Assembly (NCBI RefSeq): GCF_001634885.1 | Contig: NZ_LWEX01000224.1 | Location: 1-48,745, forward strand | From: Sulfitobacter sp. HI0040 | GTDB lineage: Bacteria; Pseudomonadota; Alphaproteobacteria; Rhodobacterales; Rhodobacteraceae | Direction: 5' to 3' | Length of the DNA: 48,745 nt | In this document: positions 1-8,526 of the stretch, in pieces | Numbering within the stretch: the stretch's first letter is position 1 | Layout of the letters: each line of letters starts with the position of its first letter | Notes under the pieces: generated by a model | The model's input: only the letters and a program-made list of their open reading frames with translations | Databases searched by the model: none | Told to the model about the DNA's origin: nothing | Translations under genes and position numbers: made by a program

Positions 1-1
1 G

Positions 2-214
2 AAAGACAGAGGGATACGCGCATGCATCCCCGGCCGAACCCAGCGCAAGAAAACCGTCAAGTACGACAGGCGCCGCTACAAACGTCGCAATCGGATCGAG
101 GTCATGTTTGGAAGGTTGAAGGACTGGCGGCGGGTGGCAACCCGATACGACAGATGCCCGAAGGTCTTCCTGTCAGCTATCGCCCTGGCCGCCCTCGTCA
201 TTTACTGGCTATGA
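2..214 (+). CDS. IS5-family transposase, C-terminal part (cut by window edge)
   Basis: The frame is open from base 2 to a TGA at 212-214 and encodes about 70 residues. It contains the motif RRYKRRNRIEVMFGRLKDWR, which carries the YREK-like signature around the last acidic residue of the DDE catalytic triad, and it ends in a hydrophobic stretch FLSAIALAALVIYWL. This C-terminus is typical of IS5-family (IS427-like) transposases. The first two acidic residues would lie upstream of the window, so completeness cannot be judged. It would catalyse cut-and-paste transposition in the cytoplasm. It sits next to a second insertion element, which marks this end of the window as mobile DNA. Confidence 0.8.
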   Translation, partial: KDRGIRACIPGRTQRKKTVKYDRRRYKRRNRIEVMFGRLKDWRRVATRYDRCPKVFLSAIALAALVIYWL

Positions 215-231
215 GTCCTGACCCTAACTAG
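215..231. repeat. possible right end of the IS5-family element
   Basis: Directly after the transposase stop comes gtcctgaccctaactag. Terminal repeats of IS427-like elements have a similar GAGTC-CCCTA appearance and often abut CTAG-like targets. The partner repeat would be outside the window, so this end is tentative. Confidence 0.3.
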
Positions 232-710
232 CAACAATATTTCTCAGGCAGTTTACAAACAGCACGGTTCACCTGATTTGGTAAAGGCGTTTGCGATTGT
301 AACAGGCTTTCGTGCAGCAGCTGTGATGATAACCTTATGCGTTTTTCACCGTGCACTGCTACCCAACATTTGACCGCCGGAAACTGATTTTTTTTCCACT
401 CTTTCACGATGACGGCTGACTGCGCCATCAGGATAATGCATGGTGATCGGGACCTTGCATCCGATCACGTTGTGGGATCTGACTTCGTTATAGTTGCTAC
501 GCCGATCCCTCCTGCCGCTTTGAAGCTGGCTGTGCGAGTCCTGCTGCCGATGTGGGGCAGGATAGGACGGCAAAGTGGACGTCTTTTTGGAGGGCTCGAC
601 GAGTGGCTACGCGGGCAGGATTGAGGTTCTCAAGGGCCGGTGCGCTGGCTTTACCCGCCGAGACGGCTGACGATCCGATGTTTGCGGCACTTGTGGTTGA
701 GGCTAAGCCG
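215..710. other. roughly 500-base stretch without a supported gene between two insertion elements
   Basis: Short reading frames on both strands (for example 409-624 plus and 346-573 minus) show no recognisable domain and overlap one another. In 600-710, one plus-strand frame reads AGALALPAETADDPMFAALV with a coding-like look, but it has no start and is cut by the left end of the IS3 element at 711. The stretch is best read as decayed DNA between two insertions. Confidence 0.5.
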
Positions 711-737
711 TGACCTGAGACCAGAATTCCCTCCAGC
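711..737 (+). repeat. left inverted end of the IS3-family element
   Basis: Reads tgacctgagaccagaattcc followed by ctccag. It aligns with the inward reading of the opposite end (tgacctcaggcccgtatcct, then cctccag), with a few mismatches and one gap. Confidence 0.65.
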
Positions 738-769
738 TTTTGGGAGAATCCGTCGGTTGATTTCTGGCC

Positions 770-1610
770 TCATGCGGCCTTGTTTTCCAGTTTCGATTTC
801 ATGGGAAATTCCTGCGGCGTGAGATTGCCGAGGGATGAGTGGGGTCTGTTTCGGTTGTAGTCCTCCTTCCATGCGCCGATCTTCTCGCGGGCCTCCGCCA
901 GGGATGAGAAGAGGGTTTCGTTCAAGAGTTCGTCCCGGAAGCTGCCGTTGAACGAATCGACGAAGGCGTTCTGCATTGGTTTCCCCGGCGCGATGTAGTG
1001 CCACTCGATCCGGGTCTCCTGGCACCATCTGAGCACCGCCATATTGATCAGTTCCGTGCCGTTGTCGCTGACAATGGTCCCGGGCCGGCCGCGTTGCACG
1101 ACGATCGCCGACAGTTCTCGTGTGACTCGCAGACCGGAGAGCGACGTGTCCGCGACGAGGGCGAGGCATTCGCGGCTGAAATCATCAAAGATGGCCAGCA
1201 CCCGGAACCTGCGCCCGTCGGTGAAGGCGTCCGACACGAAGTCCGAGCTCCAACGTTCGTTAGAACGCTCCGGGGGCCAGCATCGGTCTTCGCGTGCCGA
1301 GAGCCCGCTTCCGACCGCCGCGTTTGCGCACCTGTAGCTTCTCTTCGCGATAGAGCCGCCTCAGCTTCTTCTGATTCACCTGCCAGCCCTGCCGTTCCAG
1401 CATCACGTTTACACGCCGGTAGCCGAACAGACGAAGCTCCGCTGCCACGGCGTTCATCGCTTTGCGCAGATCGGCATCGTCCGGCCGCAAACTGCGATAT
1501 CGCACGCTCGACCGATCAACGCTTAGAACAGAACACGCCCGCAGCTGGCTCACCTGATGCGCTTCGCAGAGGTGCGCCACGGCTTCCCGCCTGGCCGGGG
1601 GCGTCACCAT
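770..1610 (-). pseudogene. IS3-family transposase OrfB with a one-base frameshift
   Basis: The N-terminal half (1610 down to 1260) encodes the HTH_21-like region, with motifs such as FGYRRVNVMLERQGWQVN and [10 protein letters not shown]. The C-terminal half (1237 down to 770) encodes the rve integrase core with all three acidic residues in context: [20 protein letters not shown] and [12 protein letters not shown]. The halves are in different frames. Removing one base from the run of five G at 1272-1276 (C on the coding strand) restores continuous reading [19 protein letters not shown]. The copy therefore carries a one-base insertion in a homopolymer, either a true mutation or an assembly error. 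Normal expression would be as an OrfAB fusion through the slippery A7 run. Confidence 0.85.
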
Positions 1611-1861
1611 TTTTTTGATGCAATGTCTTGCAACATGGCGTTGTCCAGCATCTGTTCGGCCAACAGCTTCGTGTTCTCGTCCTCAAGCGCTTTCAACTTC
1701 CGGGCATCCGACACTTCAAGCCCGCCGAACTTCGCCTTCCACTTGTAAAACGTGGCCGAGCTGATCCCGTGCTCCCGGCAAACCTCCGCCGTCGCCACGC
1801 CACTCTCCTGCTGCTTCAGGATCGCGATGATCCGCTCTTCGCTGAACCTTGATCTCTTCAT
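1604..1861 (-). CDS. IS3-family transposase OrfA (HTH_Tnp_1)
   Basis: This 85-residue protein begins MKRSRFSEERIIAILKQQES, followed by the helix-turn-helix region EVCREHGISSATFYKWKAKF and a leucine-zipper-like segment. It binds the element's ends and forms the N-terminal half of the OrfAB transposase. It overlaps orfB by seven bases at 1604-1610. The zipper reads ENTKLLAEQML. From memory, relatives have KLKKLLAE here, so three residues (nine bases) may be missing, which would shift the heptad pattern. That loss is an inference without an alignment. Confidence 0.85.
   Translation of the reverse strand: MKRSRFSEERIIAILKQQESGVATAEVCREHGISSATFYKWKAKFGGLEVSDARKLKALEDENTKLLAEQMLDNAMLQDIASKKW
1610..1616 (-). 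other. slippery A7 run for -1 programmed frameshifting (orfA to orfB)
   Basis: On the coding strand the orfA end reads TCA AAA AAA TGG TGA, giving a run of seven A just before the orfA stop and at the orfB start. Such A6/A7 runs are the usual site for the -1 shift that makes the IS3 OrfAB fusion. Confidence 0.65.
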
Positions 1862-1899
1862 TCTGTCCGTCTCCTTCGTTGGGACGGACTCTACCTCAA

Positions 1900-1927
1900 A
1901 CTGGAGGAGGATACGGGCCTGAGGTCA
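1900..1927 (-). repeat. right inverted end of the IS3-family element
   Basis: Read on the minus strand from 1927 it begins TGACCTCAGGCCCGTATCCT and continues CCTCCAG. It mirrors the end at 711 and lies just upstream of orfA, as expected for the orfA-proximal end of an IS3 element. Confidence 0.65.
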
Positions 1928-2074
1928 CCTGGCGCGTCCTGCACCCAGTCAAAAACGGTGCCGCAGTCGGGCCTTTCCAGAAACAACGGACCAAATCATT
2001 CCCTTTTATCTTGGACTTTCCCCCGAAAAAACGAAATATCATCCTACCCGGTCGCACCGGCGAAGGATTAAGGT

Positions 2075-2857
2075 ATGTTTGGAAAATTGAAGGGACTGTT
2101 CGGTACATGGGAAAATCGGATTCAAGGCCCCGGTGCGGAGGCATTGGCACCCGAAGCTCCGCTTTACGTGGTAGGCGACATCCACGGTCGCGCCGATTTG
2201 CTTCGTCAAGCGTTGAATCTGATCGAAGGGCATAGAGATGCCGGCAGCGGGTCAGCCAAGACCGTCTTTGTCGGTGATTACATCGACCGCGGGCCGGAAT
2301 CGTCGAAGGTTCTTGCTACGCTCTACAGCATGCAGCAAAGCGATCCCGACCGTATCATTTGCCTCAAGGGGAACCATGAAAGCATGCTGCTGGAGTTTGT
2401 GGACGACCCGGCAGAACGCGGCGGGCGGTGGCTGATCAACGGCGGTTCGGAAACGCTCGACAGCTACGGTATCGAAGGTCTGCACCCAAAGTCCGACGCA
2501 GAAGACATGATGGAAGCGGGGGATGCGATGGCCGCTGCCATGCCTGAGGGTCTTATGAAGTGGCTTCGTGCGCTTCCCCTGACCTATCGGAGCGGAAATG
2601 TGATCGTAACCCATGCTGCACTGGACCCGGACCTCTCGCCTGAGGATCAATCGGATAAAGTCTTGCTCTGGGGCCATCGGGAGTTTCTGACCCGACCACG
2701 GGAAGATGAATTCTGGGTCGCGCATGGGCATACGATCATGAAACAGGCGCATTGCCATTCAAGCCGTATCGCGGTGGACACGGGCGCCTACCGGACAGAA
2801 ACCTTGACCGTGGCCGCTATCCGTCAGGGCGGCTGCGAGTTTCTTCAAACGAAATAG
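2075..2857 (+). CDS. PPP-type serine/threonine phosphatase / ApaH-like metallophosphoesterase
   Basis: This 260-residue cytoplasmic protein has the full metallophosphoesterase signature: GDIHG at about 34-38, GDYIDRG at 67-73, GNHES at 99-103, then HAAL and a late HGHT histidine. These residues hold the dinuclear metal centre of PPP-family protein phosphatases and of diadenosine tetraphosphatases. The substrate (phosphoprotein or Ap4A) cannot be decided from motifs. The start is preceded by an AAGG-like ribosome site in gaaggattaagg. The IS3 element ends about 150 bases upstream, so native promoter sequence may have been lost or replaced. It is convergent with the polysaccharide genes, with only 37 bases between stops. 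Confidence 0.85.
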   Translation: MFGKLKGLFGTWENRIQGPGAEALAPEAPLYVVGDIHGRADLLRQALNLIEGHRDAGSGSAKTVFVGDYIDRGPESSKVLATLYSMQQSDPDRIICLKGNHESMLLEFVDDPAERGGRWLINGGSETLDSYGIEGLHPKSDAEDMMEAGDAMAAAMPEGLMKWLRALPLTYRSGNVIVTHAALDPDLSPEDQSDKVLLWGHREFLTRPREDEFWVAHGHTIMKQAHCHSSRIAVDTGAYRTETLTVAAIRQGGCEFLQTK

Positions 2858-2894
2858 CGATCTCCGAAAGCCCGGCCTCACCCACCGGAGCGGG

Positions 2895-4172
2895 TCAGAG
2901 GCGCATATCGCTGTCGTCCTTCGGAAAGACGGACTTCAAATCATAAAAGATATGCGATGGCTTGCCAAAGGCGCGTATTTTACCTGCACCGCCTTTGACG
3001 AACAATTCGTGCGGCACGGCCAGCAGGATGGCATCGTAGAGGCCGCTCTCAGGAGTATCTGTCATCGAAAGGCCATACTGAAGCATGGCCTGTTCCCGAT
3101 CTACCCATGGGTCGTGCACGTCTACTTCAACGCCGAATCCCTGCAGTTCGAAAATTACATCGACCACCCTCGTGTTCCTGAGATCAGGGCAATTTTCCTT
3201 GAATGCCAGCCCGAGGATCAGAACCCGTGCCCCGTCGACCTGTATGCGTCGCTTCAAGAGCCCCTTCACGGTCTGCAGTGCCGCATAGCTGCCCATGCCG
3301 TCGTTCAGTCGACGACCGGAAAGTATAACCTCCGGATGATACCCCACGGCCTGCGCCTTGTGGGTAAGGTAGTAGGGATCGACGCCGATACAGTGCCCCC
3401 CTACCAGCCCCGGTCTGAACGGCAAAAAATTCCATTTCGTGCCGGCTGCCTCTAGAACATCGAGCGTATCTATGCCCAGCCGGTCGAAGATCAGCGCCAG
3501 TTCGTTCACAAGCGCTATGTTCACGTCTCGTTGTGTGTTCTCGATAACCTTCGCCGCCTCCGCGACCTTGATCGACGGGGCAAGGTGGGTGCCTGCGCTG
3601 ATGATACGGCGGTAGAGACTGTCAATGAAAAGACCCGCTTCCGGGGTGGAGCCCGACGTCACCTTGCGGATTGTCGGCAGGCGATGTTCCTTGTCCCCCG
3701 GATTGATACGCTCAGGGCTGTAGCCTATGAAAAAGTCCTCGTTATAGGTCAGACCAGACTGAGCCTCTATGATCGGCACGCATATTTCTTCAGTCGCACC
3801 GGGGTAGACGGTGCTTTCGAAGATGACGACGTTTCCATGATCGATGACTTCGGCGACTGCTTCGGAAGCGCGCCTCAGTGGTTCCAGATCGGGCTGCTTA
3901 TGGCGATCAATCGGTGTCGGAACTGTAACGACAAAGACGTTACACGCCCGGAGCGCTTTTGGGTCTTCGGTAAAGGTTAACCGGTCCGCTTCGGCAAGGT
4001 CCTTAGCGGTCGTTTCCATGGTCCGGTCAACTCCACCGCGCAGGTCATTTATCCGAACCGGGTCAATGTCAAAACCGAGCGTATCGAATTGCTTGCCAAA
4101 CTCCACGGCAAGGGGCAGGCCGACGTAGCCAAGTCCGATAATTCCGATCCGGCTCTCTTCTATTGAAAACAT
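2895..4172 (-). CDS. tviB: nucleotide-sugar dehydrogenase (TviB/WbpA-type UDP-HexNAc dehydrogenase)
   Basis: This 425-residue enzyme of the UDP-glucose/GDP-mannose dehydrogenase family performs NAD-dependent four-electron oxidation of a UDP-sugar to its uronic acid. The N-terminus holds the Rossmann motif [10 protein letters not shown]. The catalytic cysteine lies in [11 protein letters not shown], and the C-terminal UDP-binding domain is complete. The sequence type ([18 protein letters not shown]) resembles Vi-antigen/O-antigen UDP-N-acetylhexosamine dehydrogenases more than UDP-glucose dehydrogenase. I chose the ATG at 4172 because it lies just after the upstream gene's stop at 4180. ATGs at 4196 and 4220 are in frame but overlap that gene. 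The exact substrate is inferred. Confidence 0.85.
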   Translation of the reverse strand: MFSIEESRIGIIGLGYVGLPLAVEFGKQFDTLGFDIDPVRINDLRGGVDRTMETTAKDLAEADRLTFTEDPKALRACNVFVVTVPTPIDRHKQPDLEPLRRASEAVAEVIDHGNVVIFESTVYPGATEEICVPIIEAQSGLTYNEDFFIGYSPERINPGDKEHRLPTIRKVTSGSTPEAGLFIDSLYRRIISAGTHLAPSIKVAEAAKVIENTQRDVNIALVNELALIFDRLGIDTLDVLEAAGTKWNFLPFRPGLVGGHCIGVDPYYLTHKAQAVGYHPEVILSGRRLNDGMGSYAALQTVKGLLKRRIQVDGARVLILGLAFKENCPDLRNTRVVDVIFELQGFGVEVDVHDPWVDREQAMLQYGLSMTDTPESGLYDAILLAVPHELFVKGGAGKIRAFGKPSHIFYDLKSVFPKDDSDMRL

Positions 4173-4179
4173 GGGCGGC

Positions 4180-5220
4180 TTATCCCCGTTTTTCATGGTA
4201 TTCGCGGTACCAGTCGACAAAGGCCTTCACCCCGTCGCGAATATCCGTTCGCGGCTGATAACCGGTCAACTTGTGCAGCAAATCCGCATTCGCCCAAGTC
4301 GCGGGGACATCACCCGTCTGCATTTCCATGTAATTGCGGAGGGCCTTTTTCCCCAATTCGTCTTCGATCGCTTCGATAAAATCGAGCAGCCGGACCTTTT
4401 GTGAATTGCCGATATTCACGATGCGAAAGGGCGCTACCGGCGACAGGCTGTCGCCTTCCGGAATATCCGACTGCGCATTGGGCCGGATGGGGACAGCATC
4501 CATCAAGAGGCGGATGCCACAAACGAGGTCTTCGACATAGGTGAAGTCGCGGAACATTTCACCGTGGTTGTAGATATCGATCGGCGTCCCTTCGAGGATA
4601 CCTTTCGTAAACTTGAAGAGGGCCATATCCGGGCGTCCCCATGGCCCGTAGACGGTAAAGAAACGGAACATCGTCGTCGGCAGGGACCAGAGGTGCGCAT
4701 AGGAATGGGCCATCGCCTCATTCGCTTTCTTGGTCGCGGCATAGAAGGTCAACGGGGTGTCAGCCTTCTGGCATTCATCGAATGGCATCTCGCTGTTGGC
4801 ACCATAGACAGAACTCGTGGATGCCATGAGGAGATGCCGCACCGACGCTTCCCGCGCAGCTTCCATTACGTTGAAAGTGCCCGTGATATTGCTGTCGAGA
4901 TAGGCGCGCGGATTCTCAAGACTATAGCGGACACCGGCCTGCGCCGCGAGATGCACGATTACGTCAGGATTGAAATCCACTGTCAGACGCCGAACCTCTT
5001 CGGCGTTCTCCAGACGCGTATTTTCGGCACGAAACCCGGACAACGCGAACAACATCGCGTGCCGCTCTTCCTTGAGGGTGACATCGTAGTAATCGGTCAT
5101 CGCGTCGATGCCCAAGACATCGTGGCCCTCAGACAGAAGCAATCGGGACAGATGATATCCGATAAAACCAGCGGAGCCGGTTACAAGAACACGCAACCTC
5201 GTTCTTCGATCATCGGGCAC
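4180..5220 (-). CDS. NAD-dependent epimerase, UDP-glucuronate 4-epimerase-like
   Basis: This 346-residue extended short-chain dehydrogenase has the glycine-rich NAD site [11 protein letters not shown] near residues 13-23 and the catalytic YAATK (YxxxK) motif. The later signature [20 protein letters not shown] is characteristic of the LspL/UDP-glucuronate 4-epimerase group, which makes UDP-galacturonate. It is followed, seven bases on, by the UDP-sugar dehydrogenase, so the two probably form an operon supplying acidic sugars for surface polysaccharide. A small stem-loop (5232-5247) lies just upstream. Substrate specificity is inferred from family resemblance. Confidence 0.85.
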   Translation of the reverse strand: MPDDRRTRLRVLVTGSAGFIGYHLSRLLLSEGHDVLGIDAMTDYYDVTLKEERHAMLFALSGFRAENTRLENAEEVRRLTVDFNPDVIVHLAAQAGVRYSLENPRAYLDSNITGTFNVMEAAREASVRHLLMASTSSVYGANSEMPFDECQKADTPLTFYAATKKANEAMAHSYAHLWSLPTTMFRFFTVYGPWGRPDMALFKFTKGILEGTPIDIYNHGEMFRDFTYVEDLVCGIRLLMDAVPIRPNAQSDIPEGDSLSPVAPFRIVNIGNSQKVRLLDFIEAIEDELGKKALRNYMEMQTGDVPATWANADLLHKLTGYQPRTDIRDGVKAFVDWYREYHEKRG

Positions 5221-5231
5221 GTGTTCAATAC

Positions 5232-5247
5232 CTTTCGCAAACGAAAG
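5232..5247 (-). other. small stem-loop in the leader of the epimerase gene
   Basis: ctttcg-caaa-cgaaag forms a perfect 6-base stem with a 4-base loop, 12 bases upstream of the epimerase start. It has no clear terminator tail, so its role is unknown. The surrounding 5221-5431 gap shows no gene. Confidence 0.4.
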
Positions 5248-5431
5248 TCGTCAGGCGGGGAGGCAACTCCGCGATTAGACAACTTTACTCAATTCGACGG
5301 TTTCATGAACCCGTTAACGATCGGTAAAATACAATTGGCGAAATTTACCGTATAAGTCTGCGATAAACAGCCACCACCCGGGCGAGTTGCAAAATCGATG
5401 TACGCGCGGCCCTGAACAACAGGTCGAACCG

Positions 5432-6781
5432 TTATCTTGTCAGGGCTGTACCAGTCGAAATCACAGTCGGAAATATCTGCTGGAACGCGCGGTTCCAGAC
5501 CGTAATGGGCTGCTCTGCGATGAAGACGATGTCGTTCGGCTGCAGTTTCATTTGCGTGGCCAGCGTCAGATTGGCTGCATTCTCGGCATCGAGATGCCAT
5601 GCCGTCACCGCGCCCATTTCTGCGGGATTGGACGATCCGCGCAGCACATAGATTTGGCCGGGGTTGCCGGTCTGGGTCGAGAACCCCTCACCATCATAAA
5701 GCGCATCGGCCAAGCTGGCCTGGCGCCCGAAGGGCATCACGAAGCGACCCGGCGCTGTGACTTCCCCGGTCAGGTAGACATAATCACGATCCACCGCATC
5801 GAACTCAAGACGATCCCTGAACGTCGAACGCGCCTCGCTCAGTGCTTCGCGACGCAGCGACACCTCAGCGTTCAATTCGTTCAATGCCTGAACCCTGCTT
5901 TGCTGGCGGAACTGAGCAAGCGCAATCTGTTCTGCGAAATAGGCTTGTGCTTTTTCGAGGTCGTATTCCGTATCCACGAAAACGCTGTCCCCATCCACCA
6001 GACGGAGCTTCTGAAGCTCGGGCCGACTCAGGTATTCTTCAAGCGGGATCTGGTAAAGTGTTCCGTCGCGGTAAATACGGATGGATGCGAAGTCGAGGTC
6101 GCCTGCGCTGATCCCGCCTGAAGCGGCGAGCGCTTCGTCGAGAAATAGCGGCGTCAGCGTGATCGGGGCCACGGTGGGCTGCGCGACCGCTCCGCCGATG
6201 GAAACGCGCTTCGAATTGAACTCGGCAATCTCCAGGCTGAACGTCGGATCGATCTGGTTCTGAACGAGGCTCTGGAACAGCTGCGCCTCGGCTTCTTCAA
6301 GGGTGAGGCCCGCCATCATCACCCGGCCAACATCCGGAACGGCAATCGCACCGTCATCCTGCACGGTGTAGCCTTGGCGGCTGTTCTGGGCAGCGAGTAA
6401 ACCGCTGAGTTCTTCTACAGTGCTCGCCGGCGACTTCGTCGCGAGCAAGAGCACATCACCGACGCCGATCCGATAGGGGCCGGGATTCACGTTCGTCGGA
6501 ATGCGCGTCGCCAAGGCGGCAGGCCGCCGCTCGGGCCCCAGAGAAGCAGGGGGCGGCGCACCTGCGCCCCGAACGCCGCCACCGCTTCCGGCATTCTGGA
6601 AGAACACCGCCGGTATCTGGCGCGGGTTATAAGAGGCACGGTTTGCGATCAGCACGGTTTCGGCATTGAGCGGGATCACCCGAACCTTGCCATCCCGTTC
6701 GTCCACCTGCGGGGAAACATATATCGCGCTGCATCCTGCAAGAGTCAGAACGAATGCAATCGCACTTGATAGTTTATACAT
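5432..6781 (-). CDS. Wza-like polysaccharide export lipoprotein
   Basis: This 449-residue protein begins MYKLSSAIAFVLTLAGC, a lipoprotein signal peptide with the lipobox LAGC, so it should be an acylated periplasmic/outer-membrane protein. It then has a polysaccharide export (Poly_export) domain starting near YRIGVGDVLLLATKSP, followed by SLBB-like repeats (VSIGGAVAQP and VYLTGEVTAPGRF). Wza-type proteins form the outer-membrane channel for capsule or exopolysaccharide. I chose the ATG at 6781 because it starts the signal peptide and has GAGG six bases upstream. An in-frame ATG at 6805 would add eight residues that spoil the signal. No Wzc kinase, Wzx or Wzy is visible in the window. Confidence 0.88.
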   Translation of the reverse strand: MYKLSSAIAFVLTLAGCSAIYVSPQVDERDGKVRVIPLNAETVLIANRASYNPRQIPAVFFQNAGSGGGVRGAGAPPPASLGPERRPAALATRIPTNVNPGPYRIGVGDVLLLATKSPASTVEELSGLLAAQNSRQGYTVQDDGAIAVPDVGRVMMAGLTLEEAEAQLFQSLVQNQIDPTFSLEIAEFNSKRVSIGGAVAQPTVAPITLTPLFLDEALAASGGISAGDLDFASIRIYRDGTLYQIPLEEYLSRPELQKLRLVDGDSVFVDTEYDLEKAQAYFAEQIALAQFRQQSRVQALNELNAEVSLRREALSEARSTFRDRLEFDAVDRDYVYLTGEVTAPGRFVMPFGRQASLADALYDGEGFSTQTGNPGQIYVLRGSSNPAEMGAVTAWHLDAENAANLTLATQMKLQPNDIVFIAEQPITVWNRAFQQIFPTVISTGTALTR

Positions 6782-6886
6782 CGAGACCTCGCGCAGGCAG
6801 AACAACTCAAAGACTTTTCGGGGATAGGGCGCGCCAATTCAAGGTCCCAATCCTCAATTCGCACAAAACTTCCTGAGTGTCGCGAT

Positions 6887-6904
6887 CGTGCCCCGGAGGG
6901 CACG
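6887..6904 (-). terminator. stem-loop downstream of tRNA-Arg
   Basis: cgtgccc-cgga-gggcacg is a perfect 7-base stem about 45 bases past the tRNA 3' end on the minus strand. It has no strong U run, so it could be a weak terminator for the tRNA transcript or a leader structure for the wza-like gene. Confidence 0.4.
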
Positions 6905-6948
6905 CGATACTGAACGAGGTTCGAAAAATGACTAAATATGGGGCAAAG

Positions 6949-7025
6949 TGGCGGACCGAGGAGGATTCGAACCCCCGACCCCTTGATTCGTAGTCAAGTA
7001 CTCTATCCAGCTGAGCTATCGGTCC
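6949..7025 (-). tRNA. tRNA-Arg (anticodon ACG), CCA encoded
   Basis: The minus strand from 7025 reads GGACCGATAGCTCAGCTGGA and folds as a cloverleaf. The acceptor stem is GGACCGA with TCGGTCC. The anticodon stem is TTGA/TCAA around loop CTACGAA, giving anticodon ACG. The T-arm is GGGGGTTCGAATCCTCC, and the discriminator G is followed by an encoded CCA. Length is 77 bases. ACG is the Arg anticodon normally deaminated to ICG to read CGU, CGC and CGA. Its 3' end faces the IS/polysaccharide region, the usual side for island integration. Confidence 0.95.
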
Positions 7026-7035
7026 ACTGACGGGC

Positions 7036-7064
7036 GGTTTAGTGGGCGCAGCGAGGCAATGCAA
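7036..7064 (-). promoter_or_regulatory. candidate sigma70-type promoter of tRNA-Arg
   Basis: On the minus strand TTGCAT (7064-7059) and TAAACC (7041-7036) are separated by exactly 17 bases, with the tRNA 5' end about 10 bases beyond the -10 box. The layout matches the ribosomal promoters found elsewhere in the window. Confidence 0.55.
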
Positions 7065-7127
7065 CCCTGTAATCGCACTTCAATCGCACTTCGGCTGAAT
7101 TGCGTTTCGCCAGCCTTTTCCACCGGG

Positions 7128-8522
7128 TCAGAAGGTGCCGTCCCCTTTCGGCAACTCGATCCGAAAGAGGGTTCCCGCAGGCCCCGTTTCCCGCAGCGTC
7201 AACTCCCCGCCGTGGCCGCGAACAAGTTCCGCTGCGATCACGAGGCCAAGGCCACTGCCCCCCTTGCGCGCCCCGCCCTGAAACGGCTTGAACAAATGAT
7301 CCTTCGCCTTCTTGGGCAATCCGGGCCCGGTATCCGAGACCTCTACCCGCCAAGCATGGCGGTCTTCCTCCGCCGACAGGACGACTTCGCCGGGTTCACC
7401 GGTGGCCATGATCGCCTGCCGCGCATTCCGTACGAGGTTCGACAGAACCCGAAACATCTGCTCCGGATCGGCCCGGATCATCATTGCAGGATCGATCTTT
7501 GTGGTGAGCGTGAGCGGATAATCCCCCACCGCGAGGCGTTCGCCCTCCATCACGTCCTCGACGATTCCCATCAAGGGGACCACGTTGAGCGTAGGCCCCG
7601 GCTCTTCCGCCCGTCCGAAGGCCAGTGTGGATTCGCACAGGTGGACTGCGCGGGTGATGGAAGCCACGAGCTTCGGCGCCATGCGCTTTACCGTCGGGTC
7701 CTCAGAGGCCTCGATCCGGTCGGTGAATAATTGGGCCGAGGTCAGGATATTTCGCAGATCATGGCTGATCTTGCTGACGGCGCGACCCAATTGCGCAAGG
7801 CGTTCCTTCTGTCGCAGAGCTTGCGTCAATTCCGTTTCCAGCTTGTTCAGCGCCTCTTCGGCCTCCCGCAGTTCGGTAACGCTGGCGGAGGGTTTGATAA
7901 TGCGTCGCGCGTCTTCTGGCGCGGCTGCATAGTTCTGCATTTGCGTCACCACACGGGCGATGGGCTTCAACAGCAAGGCCCGCATCGCAAAGAACAGCAA
8001 GACTGCCGTCACGGCGGAGATGACGGCGGAAAGGGCAAGGATACGCATGCCGTAGTCGATCATCGCGGCCCGCATCGGGGCTGTCTCCATCGTGATCTCG
8101 ATCAGCAGGCCCGCTTCGCGGACGGGGGCACCAATGACCCGCACCACCTCTTCGCGCGGGTTGACGAGCCTGCGCAGCGCATCGCGAATCAGCGTGGCCG
8201 CACGGGCATCCCGAAGGTCATAGGTGGCGCTGATGGCACGCGGCATGGGCGACGACAGAACGAGTTGGCGCACTTCATCCCTGCGCAGAACGACGTTGAA
8301 GACCTCTGCATTGCGCAAAAGCTCCTCTTCAAGTTCAGGTTCGATCATATCCTCCGCCAGCAGGGTGAGCGAGGCGATCTGTGCCCGTTCCAACCTGTTC
8401 AACATGTAGTCTTCGCGGAATCGTGCGATCGATGGCACGAAGATCATAACCTCGGCCAGCATCACGAATACTGTCGTCAGAACCAGAAGCCGGCCGGAAA
8501 GGGAATTGAACATCGCGCTCAC
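7128..8522 (-). CDS. membrane sensor histidine kinase
   Basis: This 464-residue protein has a first transmembrane helix near residues 10-30, an extracytoplasmic sensing segment to about 160, and a second helix near 162-185. A short linker/HAMP-like coiled region leads to the HisKA-like motif SKISHDLRNIL with phospho-accepting H254. The ATPase domain shows the N box (SNLVRNARQ, 361-369), G1 (SDTGPGLP, about 396) and G2 (GGSGLGLVIA, about 421). It should autophosphorylate and pass phosphate to a response regulator, but no regulator is adjacent, so it is an orphan here. The start is GTG at 8522 or ATG at 8513. It follows the flavoprotein gene by a few bases and may be co-transcribed with it. Confidence 0.88.
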   Translation of the reverse strand: MSAMFNSLSGRLLVLTTVFVMLAEVMIFVPSIARFREDYMLNRLERAQIASLTLLAEDMIEPELEEELLRNAEVFNVVLRRDEVRQLVLSSPMPRAISATYDLRDARAATLIRDALRRLVNPREEVVRVIGAPVREAGLLIEITMETAPMRAAMIDYGMRILALSAVISAVTAVLLFFAMRALLLKPIARVVTQMQNYAAAPEDARRIIKPSASVTELREAEEALNKLETELTQALRQKERLAQLGRAVSKISHDLRNILTSAQLFTDRIEASEDPTVKRMAPKLVASITRAVHLCESTLAFGRAEEPGPTLNVVPLMGIVEDVMEGERLAVGDYPLTLTTKIDPAMMIRADPEQMFRVLSNLVRNARQAIMATGEPGEVVLSAEEDRHAWRVEVSDTGPGLPKKAKDHLFKPFQGGARKGGSGLGLVIAAELVRGHGGELTLRETGPAGTLFRIELPKGDGTF

Positions 8523-8526
8523 ACGA

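Larger units (their letters stand above)
711..1927 (-). mobile_element. IS3-family insertion sequence, about 1.2 kb
   Basis: The element carries overlapping orfA and orfB on the minus strand, a run of seven A at the overlap for programmed frameshifting, and matching imperfect inverted ends that start with TGACCT at 711 and at 1927 (read inward). Its length of about 1217 bases fits the IS3 family. I see no clear direct target duplication: the flanks are agccg on the left and cctgg on the right. This suggests an old or rearranged insertion. orfB has a one-base frameshift, so the copy is probably not self-mobile. It ends about 150 bases before the start of the phosphatase gene at 2075. Confidence 0.85.

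Noticed and set aside
228-624. Short reading frames between the two insertion elements (228-428, 346-573, 409-624)
   Set aside because: They overlap on opposite strands, show no domain, and lack convincing ribosome sites; no coding case can be made.
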